The notes under the pieces: generated by a model
The model's database searches: none
The model's input: only the letters and a program-made list of their open reading frames with translations
What the model was told of the DNA's origin: nothing
Position numbers and translations under genes: made by a program
In this document: positions 23,584 through 34,985 of the stretch, one piece after another
How positions within the stretch are numbered: position 1 is the stretch's first letter
Layout of the letters: each line of letters begins with the position of its first letter
Assembly (NCBI GenBank): GCA_026874595.1
Contig: CM049318.1
Span: 2,293,741 to 2,357,740 of the forward strand
Source: Sipunculus nudus
Lineage: Eukaryota > Annelida > Sipuncula > Golfingiida > Sipunculidae
Reading direction: 5' to 3'
DNA: 64,000 nt

Positions 23584-26518
23584 CAGACCAATCTGCCAAG
23601 TAATTTTAAGTACATGTATGTCCAAAATATTTTCGCATACTCTCGGTAAAGCAAGTTGTTGTAACTTCCGTATGCCTCCATTTTCAACTTAGGGCGCAAT
23701 ATCCCCCCTTGCAATGTGCAGGGAACAAGAATGGACCCCCTCCCTACACATACACAACCCCCCTCGTAAACACACACACACATCAACACGTTTTCTCAAT
23801 ATGAAGATCACACACAGCCACTCAATAATAAAAAAGAATATTCAAAATGTTAACTCTTAAGGATCTCGATTGCAGCATACCGTATGACTGTTTATCGTTA
23901 ACATGAAGCTGTACCGAAAATATGATTTGAGAATATGGCGGCGAGAATATGGTCCAGAGGGTTTTATCTTCAGCAAAAAGGGGACTTCTTGTCTTGTGAA
24001 GCGCATGGAAATATTTAAGACAGAACTCAGCCGAAAATAACCATTACTGCGCGTGTGGCGCCATCTGTTATGTGTTGTGTCTACTAAACCGTAACCTGGT
24101 CCTTGAAGCCTTTATTTAGACCAGTTTGGTCTTGTTTCCTCCATATATTTTCTGGTGCAGAGTCCGCATTCTCAGGTATTCAGATATAAATTGTACCTTT
24201 CAGCTGTACTCGTAATTGACCAGGTGACATGGATTATGGTGTAACTCGCCGCGATCTTGAAAGGTCTATTAGTCTACTAACTTAGCCTACACAAACACCG
24301 ACGGTTTTTGATTTTATAACTAAAGTAATGGTAGTTTTGTTTTTATTTTAAGATAATAGTGACTACTCATGAACTAGTACACGGTAGAGAGGCAAATTGC
24401 CGCCAATGATGCCTGGATGCAACACAGCTGACAGTCCAGTCCGATGGGACATTTATGAAGCGCAACCTATCAGGTGTTTATGTGACTAATTACATATGAA
24501 GCGGAGACAGTTCTCGAACCAAGTTTCCTAAAATTAAATAAATATCAAATGGTTAAAGAAATCCGTAATAGCGTAATCCCCACAGGGCAAGATAACCTTG
24601 AAATGATATTAACGTTCCAGTGTGAGATGTCACGCTAAAAGTAAATGAGCGATTATCATTTTCGCAAAGTCCAGAAGATGGCGCTGATGTTCTAAAACTG
24701 GCACGTTTTTATTTGACAAGGCCCGACAAGCCGGCCATTATCACTGGTACCTTTCTAGTATTTAACAGCTGATAGTGAACGCTAGTCAGACAATTTAAAG
24801 TAATGAAATTTCTCTGTGGTCTTGATGGGATTAAATGGATCCCTTCAACGGACCCCTTTTGTTGTGTCACCATGGCCGTTACCCTATATAGCTATATAGC
24901 TTTAAAAAATGTTAGGGCAGCGGTTAGTCTGGTCTATATCATGTCTTTGGCTACCACCACTACGTCCATCTGAGTGGCGGTTGATATTGAGTGATATTTT
25001 ACCATACTCGAAGTGTAATTAACCCCCAAACCCCCCCCCCCCCACATGGAAGGGAGGTTAAAGGGGAATGATGAGTTTTCTCCATTATTATTTAAGTCAT
25101 TGTTTTATGTTTCGAACTACTTTGGTGCCCCAGAGTGCAAAACCATGGATTGCACCTCGTTTTCTGTCTTCTTACCGTATTTGAGCTATATCATAAGTAT
25201 GGCTGATTATGAAAAGCTTGTCTTTAGGCAAAATGTTAGTCATGGTTCACAAATTGCAGGTGATTTTTTTTTTTTTTAAGCGGACCTACTTTCCAAGGTC
25301 GATTATCGCTTAGTTTCGGTATTTCGAAGACAAATATGGATGCTCTTTTTACTGTTTATTCCTTTGTTTTACTCATGTTTCTTTTAAAAAATCAGCCAGT
25401 GGAACAGGCCACTTACACATGGTAAAGAAATACATATGATGAACGAAACGCAGGTGTTGAAAGAAGCTCCATCATTGAAAAAATGGAACAAAAAATAAGT
25501 ATAATAAGAGACTCCATTGGAATCATACAGTTATTATAAATCATCTGTTACCAACACATACAGGAGATATGTTATTCTCTGTTCGATATGTACACTGTTT
25601 GCATGTGCAAATGTCTGCGTTAATGAGCGTTGGTGTGCCGATGCGTGCTCGATGTGCGTGTTTGTGTGTGGGCGTGCGTGCGTGTGTCTAGTCATGTGAC
25701 TTCTTCGTCAGTTCATCCAAGGAGTATCAAGAATATAGGCTCCACACATAAACTCCGGGTAGGTTCTCTGCAAGGAAACAAAGTATGCTGTATTTCATCC
25801 TTTATCCACATATACAGAGTATAGCTGTACTATATACTGAGAGAGTTTAATGGAAAGGAGCGGTATATCTGTTGAGAGCGGAACAACGCTCTTTGGGACC
25901 ACTCTTAATCCTCAAAATATAGTGGGATTATGAACCGATTCCACCATTTATAGGTTTGTTAAGTTTTTCTCAAAAACTGTAATTTGTGCAAAGGATTCTG
26001 TTAATAATACGGGAAAATATTCACTAACCTCAGTGCATGTGTATTTTTATTTTTGTCCACAAACAGAAATCTTGCCCGTGTTTTAGTAACTGAATTTTGA
26101 TTTCTGGTATCGTTGTTTTTTTCACAAGGCGGGCCTGTTAATTCTTTGAAATGCTTACGATGAATGAATATATCTGTGAGAAGATTTTTGCGGCGGTTGG
26201 ACCCCATAGCCGCAGAGAAGTGACCGGATTGACACAACTAAATAAACATCCCTATCATCGTCAAATATAGTAAATTTAACACTATAACATGATTTTACAC
26301 AAGTAATCGGCTTCTGAGTCCACGTAATCTCTGTAATGTAAAACCACAGAAATAGAAAAGATGTTAGGATGTGTTTTTTTTTTTTCAAGTCGGTCTGATA
26401 ATATTATTTTATACAGAGTGATGATGTCCCATTAAATATATCTTATTCTGATATATCGGCCGATCTTAGTATATATTATTATTATTATAAGGTTGTATAT
26501 ATGTACATCATATCTTAC
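23582..26518. other. Non-coding stretch downstream of the aldo-keto reductase exons
   Basis: Contains C13 at 25031-25043, a T11 run near 25265 and a GTGTGCG-rich stretch at 25600-25690. The short C-terminal exon and 3' end of the aldo-keto reductase gene should lie here or further left, but no segment encodes a convincing family C-terminus. Confidence 0.4.
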
Positions 26519-26666
26519 CATCTTCTCCATGTCCTCGTCGTCTATAGACCAGTCAAACACTTGCGCGTTCTCTAACAGACGTTCAGGTTTAGAAGAACTC
26601 GGGATCATTATGAATCCGTTCTGTACACCCCAGCGGATTAACACCTGCGCCGGCGTTTTAAGGTAT
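26519..26666 (-). CDS. Aldo-keto reductase, exon 5
   Basis: Fifth coding exon of the aldo-keto reductase whose exon 1 is at 29211-29392. The acceptor is 'tttgcag' before 26666 and the donor ATG|GTAAGA follows 26519. The phase joins exactly to exon 4 (AA|A, Lys). It encodes YLKTPAQVLIRWGVQNGFIM, then IPSSSKPERLLENAQVFDW and SIDDEDMEKM. TPAQVLIRW and the IPxSxxPERxxEN segment are hallmarks of the NADPH-binding C-terminal part. The usual Lys of 'IPKS' is Ser here, while the Arg is kept. The exon ends in phase 0 after 262 cumulative residues, and family members are usually about 275-320, so one short exon is missing. Confidence 0.9.
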
Positions 26667-27568
26667 CTGCAAATGTTAATATGTTAAAGTTACTTAAAAG
26701 TAAATCCCATGCAGATTCTGTAAATTTAAAATATATTTTTAATTGACTTAAAATGAATGAAAGTTTGTTGAGCAACTGCCAGAATAAGGGTATATTTGTT
26801 TAACGGTAATTTGATTATATGAACAAGAATAAAGTTTTTGGTCAAAATGTTAAGACTTACCAATATGCCGACAGAGGATTTCATTTGAAGTGAGGTATAT
26901 TTATGATTGGTATTTATAACGATATATTATGCGTTACGGTTTGTATATTTATGATTTCATGTATAAGGAATTGTTAACCAGCCACGCATAATATAACCTG
27001 GATACAGAGGAAACGGCATTCGTCACAGAACATGTCATACAAGATTCGGATCAATGCCTGTGGGCGATATGGCTTCTACCCTTATTTTATACGGCGGTGA
27101 CCTCAAAGTGACGCAACGCCCCAGAGTGAAATCGACAAGTATCACGATTAATATATGACGTCTCTGTGCTCAGTGAATCACCACCCCGAATGAAATTGAC
27201 AAGCATCACTGGGGCGTGTGACATAAATTTGCTCTGTGACGCAACGCCCAGGTATGAAACTGACGTTAAAATAGACCCTAAACGCATGATGGTACCGGCA
27301 CGTGTGTGCTTTCGGTGTACTTTACTTGAATAGTTTAGGAAATCAGAGTGACTCTTGTACGGTTGTGTTGATAACATGCGTTTCCGTTTAATAAAAATAT
27401 TATGTACCGGAAAGTTGGGTATTTCCTTTGCATTGGCCTTCCGGCAGACGGACGGTCAGTGGGCCCTACGTCCTTTGGCCCGATATACCACCCTCAGGCC
27501 AATACGAAGCCTATACGTAACTTTCCGGTTAATAACTTGTAAATAAGAATATATTACGGTGTGTTTAC

Positions 27569-27787
27569 TTTCTTGCCATCCTGAGAATATCCGGGTCACC
27601 CAGACGACCTCCTCTGAACAGCGGCGTGTGTCCGACCACCGTGATGCCCTCCTTGTCGCAGTACTGCACCACGCTGTCACTTTGTTGCCATGGGTGCAGC
27701 TCGATTTGATTGACAGATGGTTTGGGACGTTTTGCTTTTTCTAGTCCCACCAGGTGATGATTGTTAAAATTACTCACTCCGACTGAC
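27569..27787 (-). CDS. Aldo-keto reductase, exon 4
   Basis: Acceptor 'aatttgcag' before 27787, donor GAAA|GTAAAC after 27569. Phase joins exon 3 (AG|G, Arg). It encodes SVGVSNFNNHHLVGLEKAKR, then PSVNQIELHPW, VVQYCDKEGITVVGHTPLFR and GGRLGDPDILRMARK. The segments GVSNF, NQIELHPW and the 'Y(S)PL' region (HTPLF here) mark the beta-barrel strands that hold substrate and cofactor in this family. These are established AKR signatures. Confidence 0.93.
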
Positions 27788-27857
27788 CTGCAAATTAATA
27801 GTACAGTTTTAATGATATCACACCTTGTTAAAACTTACGTATGACAAGTAGGTTGCA

Positions 27858-27859
<2 letters not shown>

Positions 27860-27916
<57 letters not shown>
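27860..27916. repeat. (TA)n microsatellite in intron
   Basis: About 28 TA dinucleotides in intron 3 of the aldo-keto reductase gene. Confidence 0.95.
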
Positions 27917-27920
<4 letters not shown>

Positions 27921-28000
27921 GATGAGGAAAAATAACACTGTAAATTCACTACAGGCTGTTTCACGGGAAGCGACCCGATCCTCAGGTGAATGTTGTTAGA

Positions 28001-28006
<6 letters not shown>

Positions 28007-28056
<50 letters not shown>
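28007..28056. repeat. (TA)n microsatellite in intron
   Basis: About 25 AT dinucleotides, second such tract in the same intron. The 90 bp between the two tracts contain 'gtttcacgggaagcgacccg', which shows nothing coding. Confidence 0.95.
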
Positions 28057-28059
<3 letters not shown>

Positions 28060-28127
28060 TTGAAAGGTCAATAATTAATTGATTTTAAACTTGAAAGCTC
28101 TGATATTTATTAGCTGGATATACTTAC

Positions 28128-28235
28128 CTTATGAGACCTTTCTTCTTAAAGTACAACAACACGTCATACGTTTCCACGATGCCGCCCCCTCGCGGTGAAT
28201 GTATCAAGTATAAATCTATATAATCCAGCCTCAGC
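28128..28235 (-). CDS. Aldo-keto reductase, exon 3
   Basis: Acceptor 'tacttcag' before 28235, donor ATAAG|GTAAGT after 28128. Phase joins exon 2 (AA|G, Lys). It encodes LRLDYIDLYLIHSPRGGG, then IVETYDVLLYFKKKGLIR. YIDLYLIHSP is the AKR signature that holds the catalytic His. The Gly-rich SPRGGG is followed directly by the helix leading to GLIRSVGVSNF. Confidence 0.93.
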
Positions 28236-28410
28236 CTGAAGTACAGATCAAACATCCATAACACAACAGGCAGCATGTTAGATAATGTAGCTGAATGCTT
28301 AACATGTCTGTCTTAACATGATAACTACGTACACGTTTGTTTGACTCTAAAGGTTTCATACTATCTGGGAGTTTTATCCTATTATTGTATGACTATACCC
28401 ACATAGAACA

Positions 28411-28902
28411 TATGGTAAAACCTGTCTAAAAGGACACCTATCAAATAAGCCAATCACTTTATTAAGACCACCCTTTAGTGAACCGAAAATATACGTTATT
28501 ATAACTGACTTGTGTTCTGAGTACTGCATAACTGACACTACTATTTGTACAACTACTACTAATAATAAAAAAAATAAGAAGAAATAATAAAAAAAAAGGC
28601 CAAAGAAAAATTGTAAAATCAACTTGAAGGTCAAGGGCATGCAGCAGATGAAACGTTTGATTATACAGGGTATATCGATGCTTTCTTTAATACTTGGATC
28701 GGAAGTTTAATTTGCATGTTCTCACTACTATATGCATTTAAACTTGTGTAATAAGACAACCCGTCGGATTGGCCAAAAGTGGTCGTAATTTAAAGGTGTT
28801 GTTATGATGTTACTGTTACTGCGTTTGGTTCACTCATGGGTGTTATTAATGAACAGGTTTTCTTTGTTAGACAGGTGGTCTTTCAGATAGGTTTGCACTG
28901 TA
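28411..28902. mobile_element. MITE-like element in intron 2
   Basis: The left edge 'ggtaaaacctgtctaaaagg' and the right edge, read in reverse (cagtgcaaacctatctgaaa), form an imperfect terminal inverted repeat of about 30 bp enclosing roughly 490 bp without coding capacity. A related shorter copy lies at 56447-56619. The right edge is only about 5 bp from the exon 2 donor. Confidence 0.55.
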
Positions 28903-28907
28903 CTTAC

Positions 28908-29036
28908 TTTTTAAGACTTTCCGTCACCGCCTTTTCCGTACTTTCAGCTCCGTTTTTATAGACCTTGGTTGTCACAAAGATCTCTTCTCTCGGCACTCCG
29001 CAGGTGTTCACGGCATTGCCAACCTCATCCTCGTTC
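28908..29036 (-). CDS. Aldo-keto reductase, exon 2
   Basis: Acceptor 'ttcag' before 29036, donor AAAAA|GTAAGT after 28908. Phase joins exon 1 (GG|G, Gly). It encodes NEDEVGNAVNTCGVPREEIF, then VTTKVYKNGAESTEKAVTES and LKK. It completes the YGNE motif, and VTTKVYK carries the catalytic Lys. VPREEIFVTTK is typical of AKR family members from bacteria to animals. Confidence 0.93.
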
Positions 29037-29210
29037 CTGAAATAACGGATCATCTCGCGAGAAATAAGGGGATGTTCTAAACCCTACCGTAACCAATCAT
29101 ACTAAAGCTACTTAAAGAGTTTTGTTTATGTTTAGCTTTATTTGTGCGATCGCCTACAATTTTTTTAATGTACGCCTTAGATGAAGACCTACCGCAATCA
29201 TTATACGTAC

Positions 29211-29392
29211 CCGTATATCTCGGCCGTGTCTAGGAGTCGGTAGCCGTTCTGTAAGGCGTGCTTACACACTTTCTCTGTCGCCCCTTCGCCTTTAATATTA
29301 AAAACTCCAAGTCCGAACATGGGCATTTGGACGCCATCGTTCAGAGTCACACGACTAGCAAGGCTACTCGCTATCTTGACGGTCCTTTGCAT
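29211..29392 (-). CDS. Aldo-keto reductase, exon 1 (start of gene)
   Basis: The gene encodes a cytosolic NAD(P)H-dependent aldo-keto reductase, which reduces aldehydes or ketones to alcohols; the substrate cannot be told. The start ATG at 29392 gives MQRTVKIASSLASRVTLNDG, then VQMPMFGLGVFNIKGEGATE and ALQNGYRLLDTAEIYG. The motifs MPMFGLG and GYRLLDTAEIYG supply the catalytic Asp and Tyr; Lys and His come from exons 2 and 3, so the tetrad is complete. The donor is ATACGG|GTACGT. No signal peptide is visible. The five exons cover 26519-29392 on the minus strand, 262 residues. It resembles the bacterial-type 2,5-diketogluconate/prostaglandin reductase branch more than vertebrate aldose reductase, judging by its compact length and IHSPRGGG. 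Confidence 0.93.
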
Positions 29393-32104
29393 TTGTTTTC
29401 TTGTTTGTCAGAGAACGCAATGGTTAACCTGGTTATAAAGAGATATAATGAATGAATTTACATGACGTAGAGATCAACATATACAATGATTCTTAAAAGC
29501 CCAGTATAGGCAAAAGGGCAATGAGGATTGTAAAAATACCAAGATCAGGTACAAAAATGTGACAATCATTAAAGTCACAATCGGTTTGTTGAATATAAAC
29601 ACATTGGACGGCATTAATTATCGGGCCGCCTGGCTTAAATTAAAGGCAGATATTAACATAAAGTTCGAAGGCTATATGTATGTATATAAGGTGTTGCTTA
29701 GAGCCGTAGGTATATTTTTCATCTTTGTTTTAAAAGTAATAGGATACTCTATGTATTTATATATACACTGCATGCACAGTCTGATCAAAGCACCTTTGCC
29801 CACTAAGTCCACACAGGTATACAGGTATGACCAAAGGAATATATAAAAGTAAAATGTTACTTTTACTCACATTACAAGTACACTATACCTTTATGAAAAT
29901 AATAAATATATAACCGACTTTAATCATGCATCACCTAAACTACTTAATGTTTTAATTATTACTAGCGGTATACCCATAAATGCGACACACCACTCGTAAC
30001 ATCCAAGTTTTATAGTGAGTACGTAAATTGGCAGCCCCATGAAACTGGAAGAAATAAACCTGTCAGGGTTCGAAATGGGCGCGGGGATGATACACGATAG
30101 TACTCCGAGGACAGCGTCCAAGCTAAAAAGTACCTGCGGGGAGAGTTTGGTGATATATAAGGGGACGTGTATCGGCACAATTTAGAGTAGCGCTTTTTTT
30201 TTGGACCACGCCCAATCCGCAAATTACAGTAGGATACCGTGCCTGGTACCAGCAGGTATACCGACTTGGAACATGGCAGTGAGTGATGTTGATATTATGG
30301 TGAGCTAGTTGCAGAAAGTGCTGTATGGAATTACACAGAACTGACCCTGTACACTTGTTTCTACCATAAATCTGTTCTTCTATCGTTCCTTAATGATGTT
30401 TGATTTGCCTTTATTTCCCTTTTGATGTGCGTGTGTCACGTGCTTAAGTATATAAACAAGACCTAAATGTCAAGGTCATTAACCCAACTTGAGGCAAATT
30501 AGATACCTAGGCGGGGGCGTGACTGGTAACCATAGGTACGGGAGGTATTCCGGAGAGCGGCAGTCTGATTATACAATTTATAGTTCTTCACTCAGCAAAA
30601 CACAACAGAGGTCACACCAGACCGGGTGTGTGTGTGTGTCTGTGTTAACTGAAGGGCGTAATCCACGTCACCTGCACGCATGCAGTACACGGAACCTGTA
30701 AGGCTCAACATGCCCATCATCTATAAAGTAAGCTTAATGTTATACCACATAAATATTAAGGAAAATTTGAATTCAGATAATAAAGACTTTCGAAGAAACA
30801 AAGTGTATCTATTGACAAATAACCTTACTTTAGAAACAATTGGTCATATATGGAGGCCGCAGTGGCTAGTAGATGGCGTTGCCTGTTAGATGACAATGTA
30901 GATGGACTATATTTAAAGCGATTGAATGTCTTTTGTAAAAGCGTATTTAATATAAAGTGTAGCTAGTCTGCTTGATATTAATGCAATTTTTCAAGGGATG
31001 GGGACCCCTGGCAATGGGTTTGAAGCTCAGTTAGACAATGCTACCAGCACCTACTGTTTACCAACAGGGATACAAATGTATATCATACAGTATCACGCTT
31101 TATAAACTTCACTGTTACATTTTGTTCAGTGTTTGAATGGGCTGAACTCAAAACGAGAAATTGAAAATGACGTCTACTTCGCTAACAAACATAATACTTT
31201 GGTGTTGAGTAAAATGCATGTTTTCTGTCCCTGACATTCTTTTAGGAACGACACTGCGAAGCAAGCACGACTGTTATTACGACACCTATTGTTTATCAAC
31301 TATTTTGTATATTAGTTATAACAACTTTTACTTACGGTGTTGATATTGCTCCGGTTGGGTGCACGTTAGGGTCATTCAGAAATGTGTGCTGGCGAAAACG
31401 AAATAAAACGAGGCATACCGGGACTGTACAGTGCTGTTTCCTGGCAGGTACAGCAATGACTACTAACATGTAATCAGTGCATGCTGTACCAAACAGGCCA
31501 CGCACACAACAAGATAAGCTTGGCCGGGGTTCAGGGGACGGAAAAGGTGGGTTGGCGATAAAACAAGGTGCCCATCTTCAACAAATAAGATTGTATGAAA
31601 CAATTTTGGTGCCACTTTATTGAAAAATCGTAGATAAAATGAGCGTTTTCCCCGGAAACTCTTCCGTAAGTGAAACACTAACCATGGAATTTTCCACAAC
31701 ACGCTGGGTTTACGCGCCACACGAGCGCTATTTATAACACCTTTTGCCTTTTTACTGTGCTTTACATCTCGGGTATATTTATTTTCTTCTCTGCCCCGGT
31801 TTATACATAACAAACATATATATTACTCACACCTCCGTACGCATGCACCTTGGGTATTTGTTATAACTACCTACTTAAAATCTTACCTCCATTCACACAT
31901 GGACCATCAAAAACCAGTGTCATATAAGATGCTGTAGTTTAGATATTCATGGATACATTTCGGTTTTCATTTTTATAATATCCACGTTCTTCCCGAGGGA
32001 AAAAAATCTTTTTGTCTGGATGAATCATAGAATTTAACTAGACTTTTGCCATAGTTGTCATTGGAGTATTATCATCGCAACAAACTGGATCTAATCATCA
32101 ATAC
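29393..32104. other. Upstream flank of the aldo-keto reductase gene, otherwise empty
   Basis: The promoter or 5' untranslated exon of the reductase should lie here, but no TATA box at a sensible distance is certain. A 116-residue minus ORF at 31463-31813 lacks motifs. A short (GT)n run lies near 30626-30642. Confidence 0.35.
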
Positions 32105-32230
32105 CAGTGTTATAGTCGATTCTAGACTATAACCGAGTTCAAGTGCACGTTTGAGTCCAAACCACTCAACTCCAAGTCCAAGTCCGCCTTCTTCGAGTCC
32201 GAGTCTTTTGGACCTCGAGTCCATGTCCAA
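32105..32230 (-). repeat. GAGTCC-rich degenerate repeat, left part
   Basis: Short imperfect repeats of the words gagtcc, aagtcc and ctcgag (for example tccaagtccaagtccg, tcgagtccgagtc). The same family resumes at 36978-37125 beyond the inserted element. Confidence 0.6.
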
Positions 32231-32381
32231 AATGCCTTTAATAAAACCCATTATTGATTTGAACTTTAAGATTATCAAAATGTTATGTCATATGGATAAC
32301 TCGTGCTTCTTCTCTTTAATGTTGAATTACAAAAAACTAGGGATACAGAAATTTAGTTTTGTATATTGTCTTTAATTATAC

Positions 32382-32385
<4 letters not shown>

Positions 32386-32421
<36 letters not shown>
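32386..32421. repeat. (TA)n tract at left edge of inserted element
   Basis: About 18 TA dinucleotides directly bordering TATACACTGTAAAAA. A shorter TATATA run borders the opposite end at about 36852-36869. Confidence 0.9.
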
Positions 32422-32425
<4 letters not shown>

Positions 32426-32885
32426 TGTAAAAAGTGACGTTTTATAGATGTTTCAGAAACACGAAACACGTTTCATATACAAACATGTTTTACATTAATG
32501 ACATGATTCAAAACATGTAACATCGGTTTTTGGTTAATTTCTGGAGATTGAAACACCATTCTCATTTATTAACATGTGTCAAACATGTGTCAAACATGTT
32601 TGATTCATGAACATGACGTCACATCCGCTTAACCGGCGTAAAATTTTCCCGTTTACATATAACGGGCGCGAGTATCTTCAACTATCACAGTGGCGAACAG
32701 AGGCTGATCGGTCAGTCTTATATAAAAAATGGAATCATGGACTTTTGTGAATCAGCAAAATATCAACCGAGTCAACCATTTATGATGCCAAGGAATGGGC
32801 AGGACGAAGATTTACAAGTGCAATGGTAATGATATTTGGAAAAAGGCTGGATGGTGAGTCATATTGGCATTATTTTCAAAGTTTT

Positions 32886-33600
32886 GTCTTGTTTTCTTAA
32901 TACTACTTTATTCCAGTACTTGGCTGCTCGAGCCCTTTTTTTAATCTGACTCCCATTTGACGGGCAACGAAGAGGTCAGGCTATAAATAAACCCCGAGCA
33001 GTCCAGTACTGGACTACTATTAACCCAATACAATGATATACAGGTTCAAACTCCAGGAGCTGATCTAGGATTTAGGAAAGGGGGGGGGGGGGTTCAAACC
33101 CAGGAGGACTAAAAAAACCCTAAAAACCAGGTCCCTAGGCCCGCAAAAGAGTGATCCAGGCCGCAAAATTTTGTCTGAAACCTTTAAAAATTAGGTTGTG
33201 ATGGATTGGATGGTAAAGGGGGGGGGGGCGGACTCCTCCCCCCGTCTTGTTTTCTTAATACTACTTTATTCCAGTACTTGGCTGCTCGGGGCTTATTTTT
33301 AATCTGACTCCCAACTGAAGGGTCAACAAAGAGGTCAGGTTATAAATAAACCCCGAGCAGTCCAGTACTGGACTACTATTAACCTGTTAAACCAATACAA
33401 TGATATACAGGTTCAAACTCCAGGAGCTGATCTAGGATTTAGGAAGGGGGGGGGGGGGTTCCAACCCAGGATGACTAATAAAAACCCCTAAAAACCAGGT
33501 CCCTAGGCCCGCAAAAGAGTGATCCAGGTCGCAAAATTTTGTCTGAAACCTTTAAAAATTAGGTTGTGATGGATTGGATGGCAAAGGGGGAGGGGCGTAT
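32886..33600 (+). repeat. 358-bp tandem duplication with internal foldback
   Basis: The sequence from 'gtcttgttttcttaatacta' (32886) is repeated from 33244 with only a few substitutions through 'ggtgatcc..gcaaaattttgtctg' to about 33600. Each copy carries an approximately 38-bp inverted repeat (ccagtacttggctgctcggg / cccgagcagtccagtactgg) around a loop of roughly 30 bp, and a poly-G run (G13 near 33080; G near 33218 and 33446). Confidence 0.85.
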
Positions 33601-33619
33601 CCCCCCCCCCCCCCCCCCC
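33601..33619. repeat. Poly-C tract (C19)
   Basis: Uninterrupted C run at the end of the second duplicate; poly-G/poly-C tracts also occur near 33741 and 33760. Confidence 0.9.
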
Positions 33620-34838
33620 ACGGATCTCCTTCTGAACTCTGTTGTTTCCGGATATCCTTTTACTGTAAGTCTGTGCCAGTGAAATTCATACCAGCAAAAA
33701 TGCCTTTGCTATCAGTAAGGTTAATTATCAGGTTATTGCACCGGGGGGGGGGGGTCTCCCCCTCCCCCCTGGATTCATGTTAAAACATCTTTAAGTTTCA
33801 CACTGAACCTGATGTGTTTTATATGGCAGTGTGTATAACATGCACCCTGGACCTTGACAAATAATCAATTTTCTTACATATTTTTTTGTTATTCATCAAG
33901 CCATTTATACATCAAACATATCTATAGCCATAAAACTAAAAGTCTTTTAGACTAATATTTTTTTTACCATGATAACATTTTTGTTACACCTATCCTTCAA
34001 TAATCTGTACATGCCATAGTTTAGTGGTTTAAATTTGATCACATGTGACTTGCCACACTGTTGACACTTATCCATGTCATTTTCCATTTTTGTTCAATTA
34101 TTTCATATTGTGCATCAAATTATTTATATTGTATGTTAGTGCAAACAGTTTCTAGGAAATATCATTAAAACAATCAATTATCTGCATTGCTGCATTATTA
34201 AAAGAAATATAGACAATCCTAATCTCTGATGGGGATGCAATTTTAAATTTGCTGCATTTTTATCATTAAAAAGTCTGCCTTTCCATCATATGTCCTTCTT
34301 GGAAATGTATTTATAGGTAAATTATAGGTCTAAATGTTGTTTTAGTTAGTATGACTATCAAATTTGTTATTAAAGGTAACAGAGTAACCATAGTGAAAAT
34401 TAATAAAAACACTTTCTTTGTATCTGGTGACCAAGGGTCCAGAGCAGAGAAAGGAAGAAGCACATGAAAATATCACTTTCAGGATCATTTGATCTGTAAG
34501 TTTTGACTTATACCTTCCCACTGATAATTTAGTATTGAGGTTCAAACTGTCTGACTTTAAATATAAAAACATAAAAATATACTGTTTAAATTTATTTTAT
34601 AATGGTATAGTTTAACTTTTTAACCACAGACTGGTATGTTCAAATCCCACTTTATGATCTTTCTTTTGTGCTGATCTCAGGATTTGACTTATATTTGTGT
34701 AGGTTTGTGTTCATAAAAACAAAAACAAAAAATGTAGCTCATTGAAACAGGCTTAAAGCTTGATTTCAAAATAAGAATTATGAACTACAGCAGGTAAACT
34801 GCATTCCTGAAGTTTTTGAACACTGTTTTTTTTTCCAG

Positions 34839-34985
34839 AAAGATGGGAAGGAGGATTTTTTTAAAACAGCTGAAGGGACTGAGCCAACTGCATTGTTCAT
34901 AATTGATGATGGAGAAGTTCGGTCAAGCTTGATTGTAGGAGATCAGATGAAGATACGTCTTCTTGAGGATGGAGGACCTGTGTAA
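34839..34985 (+). CDS. Possible terminal exon inside the inserted element
   Basis: A textbook acceptor (poly-T then ccag at 34838) is followed by 48 codons and TAA: KDGKEDFFKTAEGTEPTALF, then IIDDGEVRSSLIVGDQMKIR and LLEDGGPV. The frame starts in phase 0 and codon use looks coding. The spacing 'DGKEDFFKT' faintly recalls the second half of CIDE-N/PB1-like domains, but I do not claim it. A candidate first exon at 32737-32825 (MDFCESAKYQPSQPF onward, donor AATG|GTAATG) does not join it in phase, so an intermediate exon or decay is needed. It may be a host gene fragment carried by the element or a transposon gene remnant. Confidence 0.35.
   Translation, partial: KDGKEDFFKTAEGTEPTALFIIDDGEVRSSLIVGDQMKIRLLEDGGPV

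Noticed and set aside
26001-26237. Last exon of the aldo-keto reductase
   Set aside because: A tttag acceptor and phase-0 frame exist near 26237, but the encoded sequence (CQSGHFSAAMGSNRRKNLL) is not like AKR C-termini and runs on too long.
31463-31813. 116-residue minus-strand ORF as a gene
   Set aside because: No domain, no Cys/Gly pattern, no splice sites and no codon bias compared with flanks.
32737-32825. First exon of a gene ending at 34839-34985
   Set aside because: A joined reading gives an immediate stop at the junction, so a direct splice is excluded. An intermediate exon was not found.
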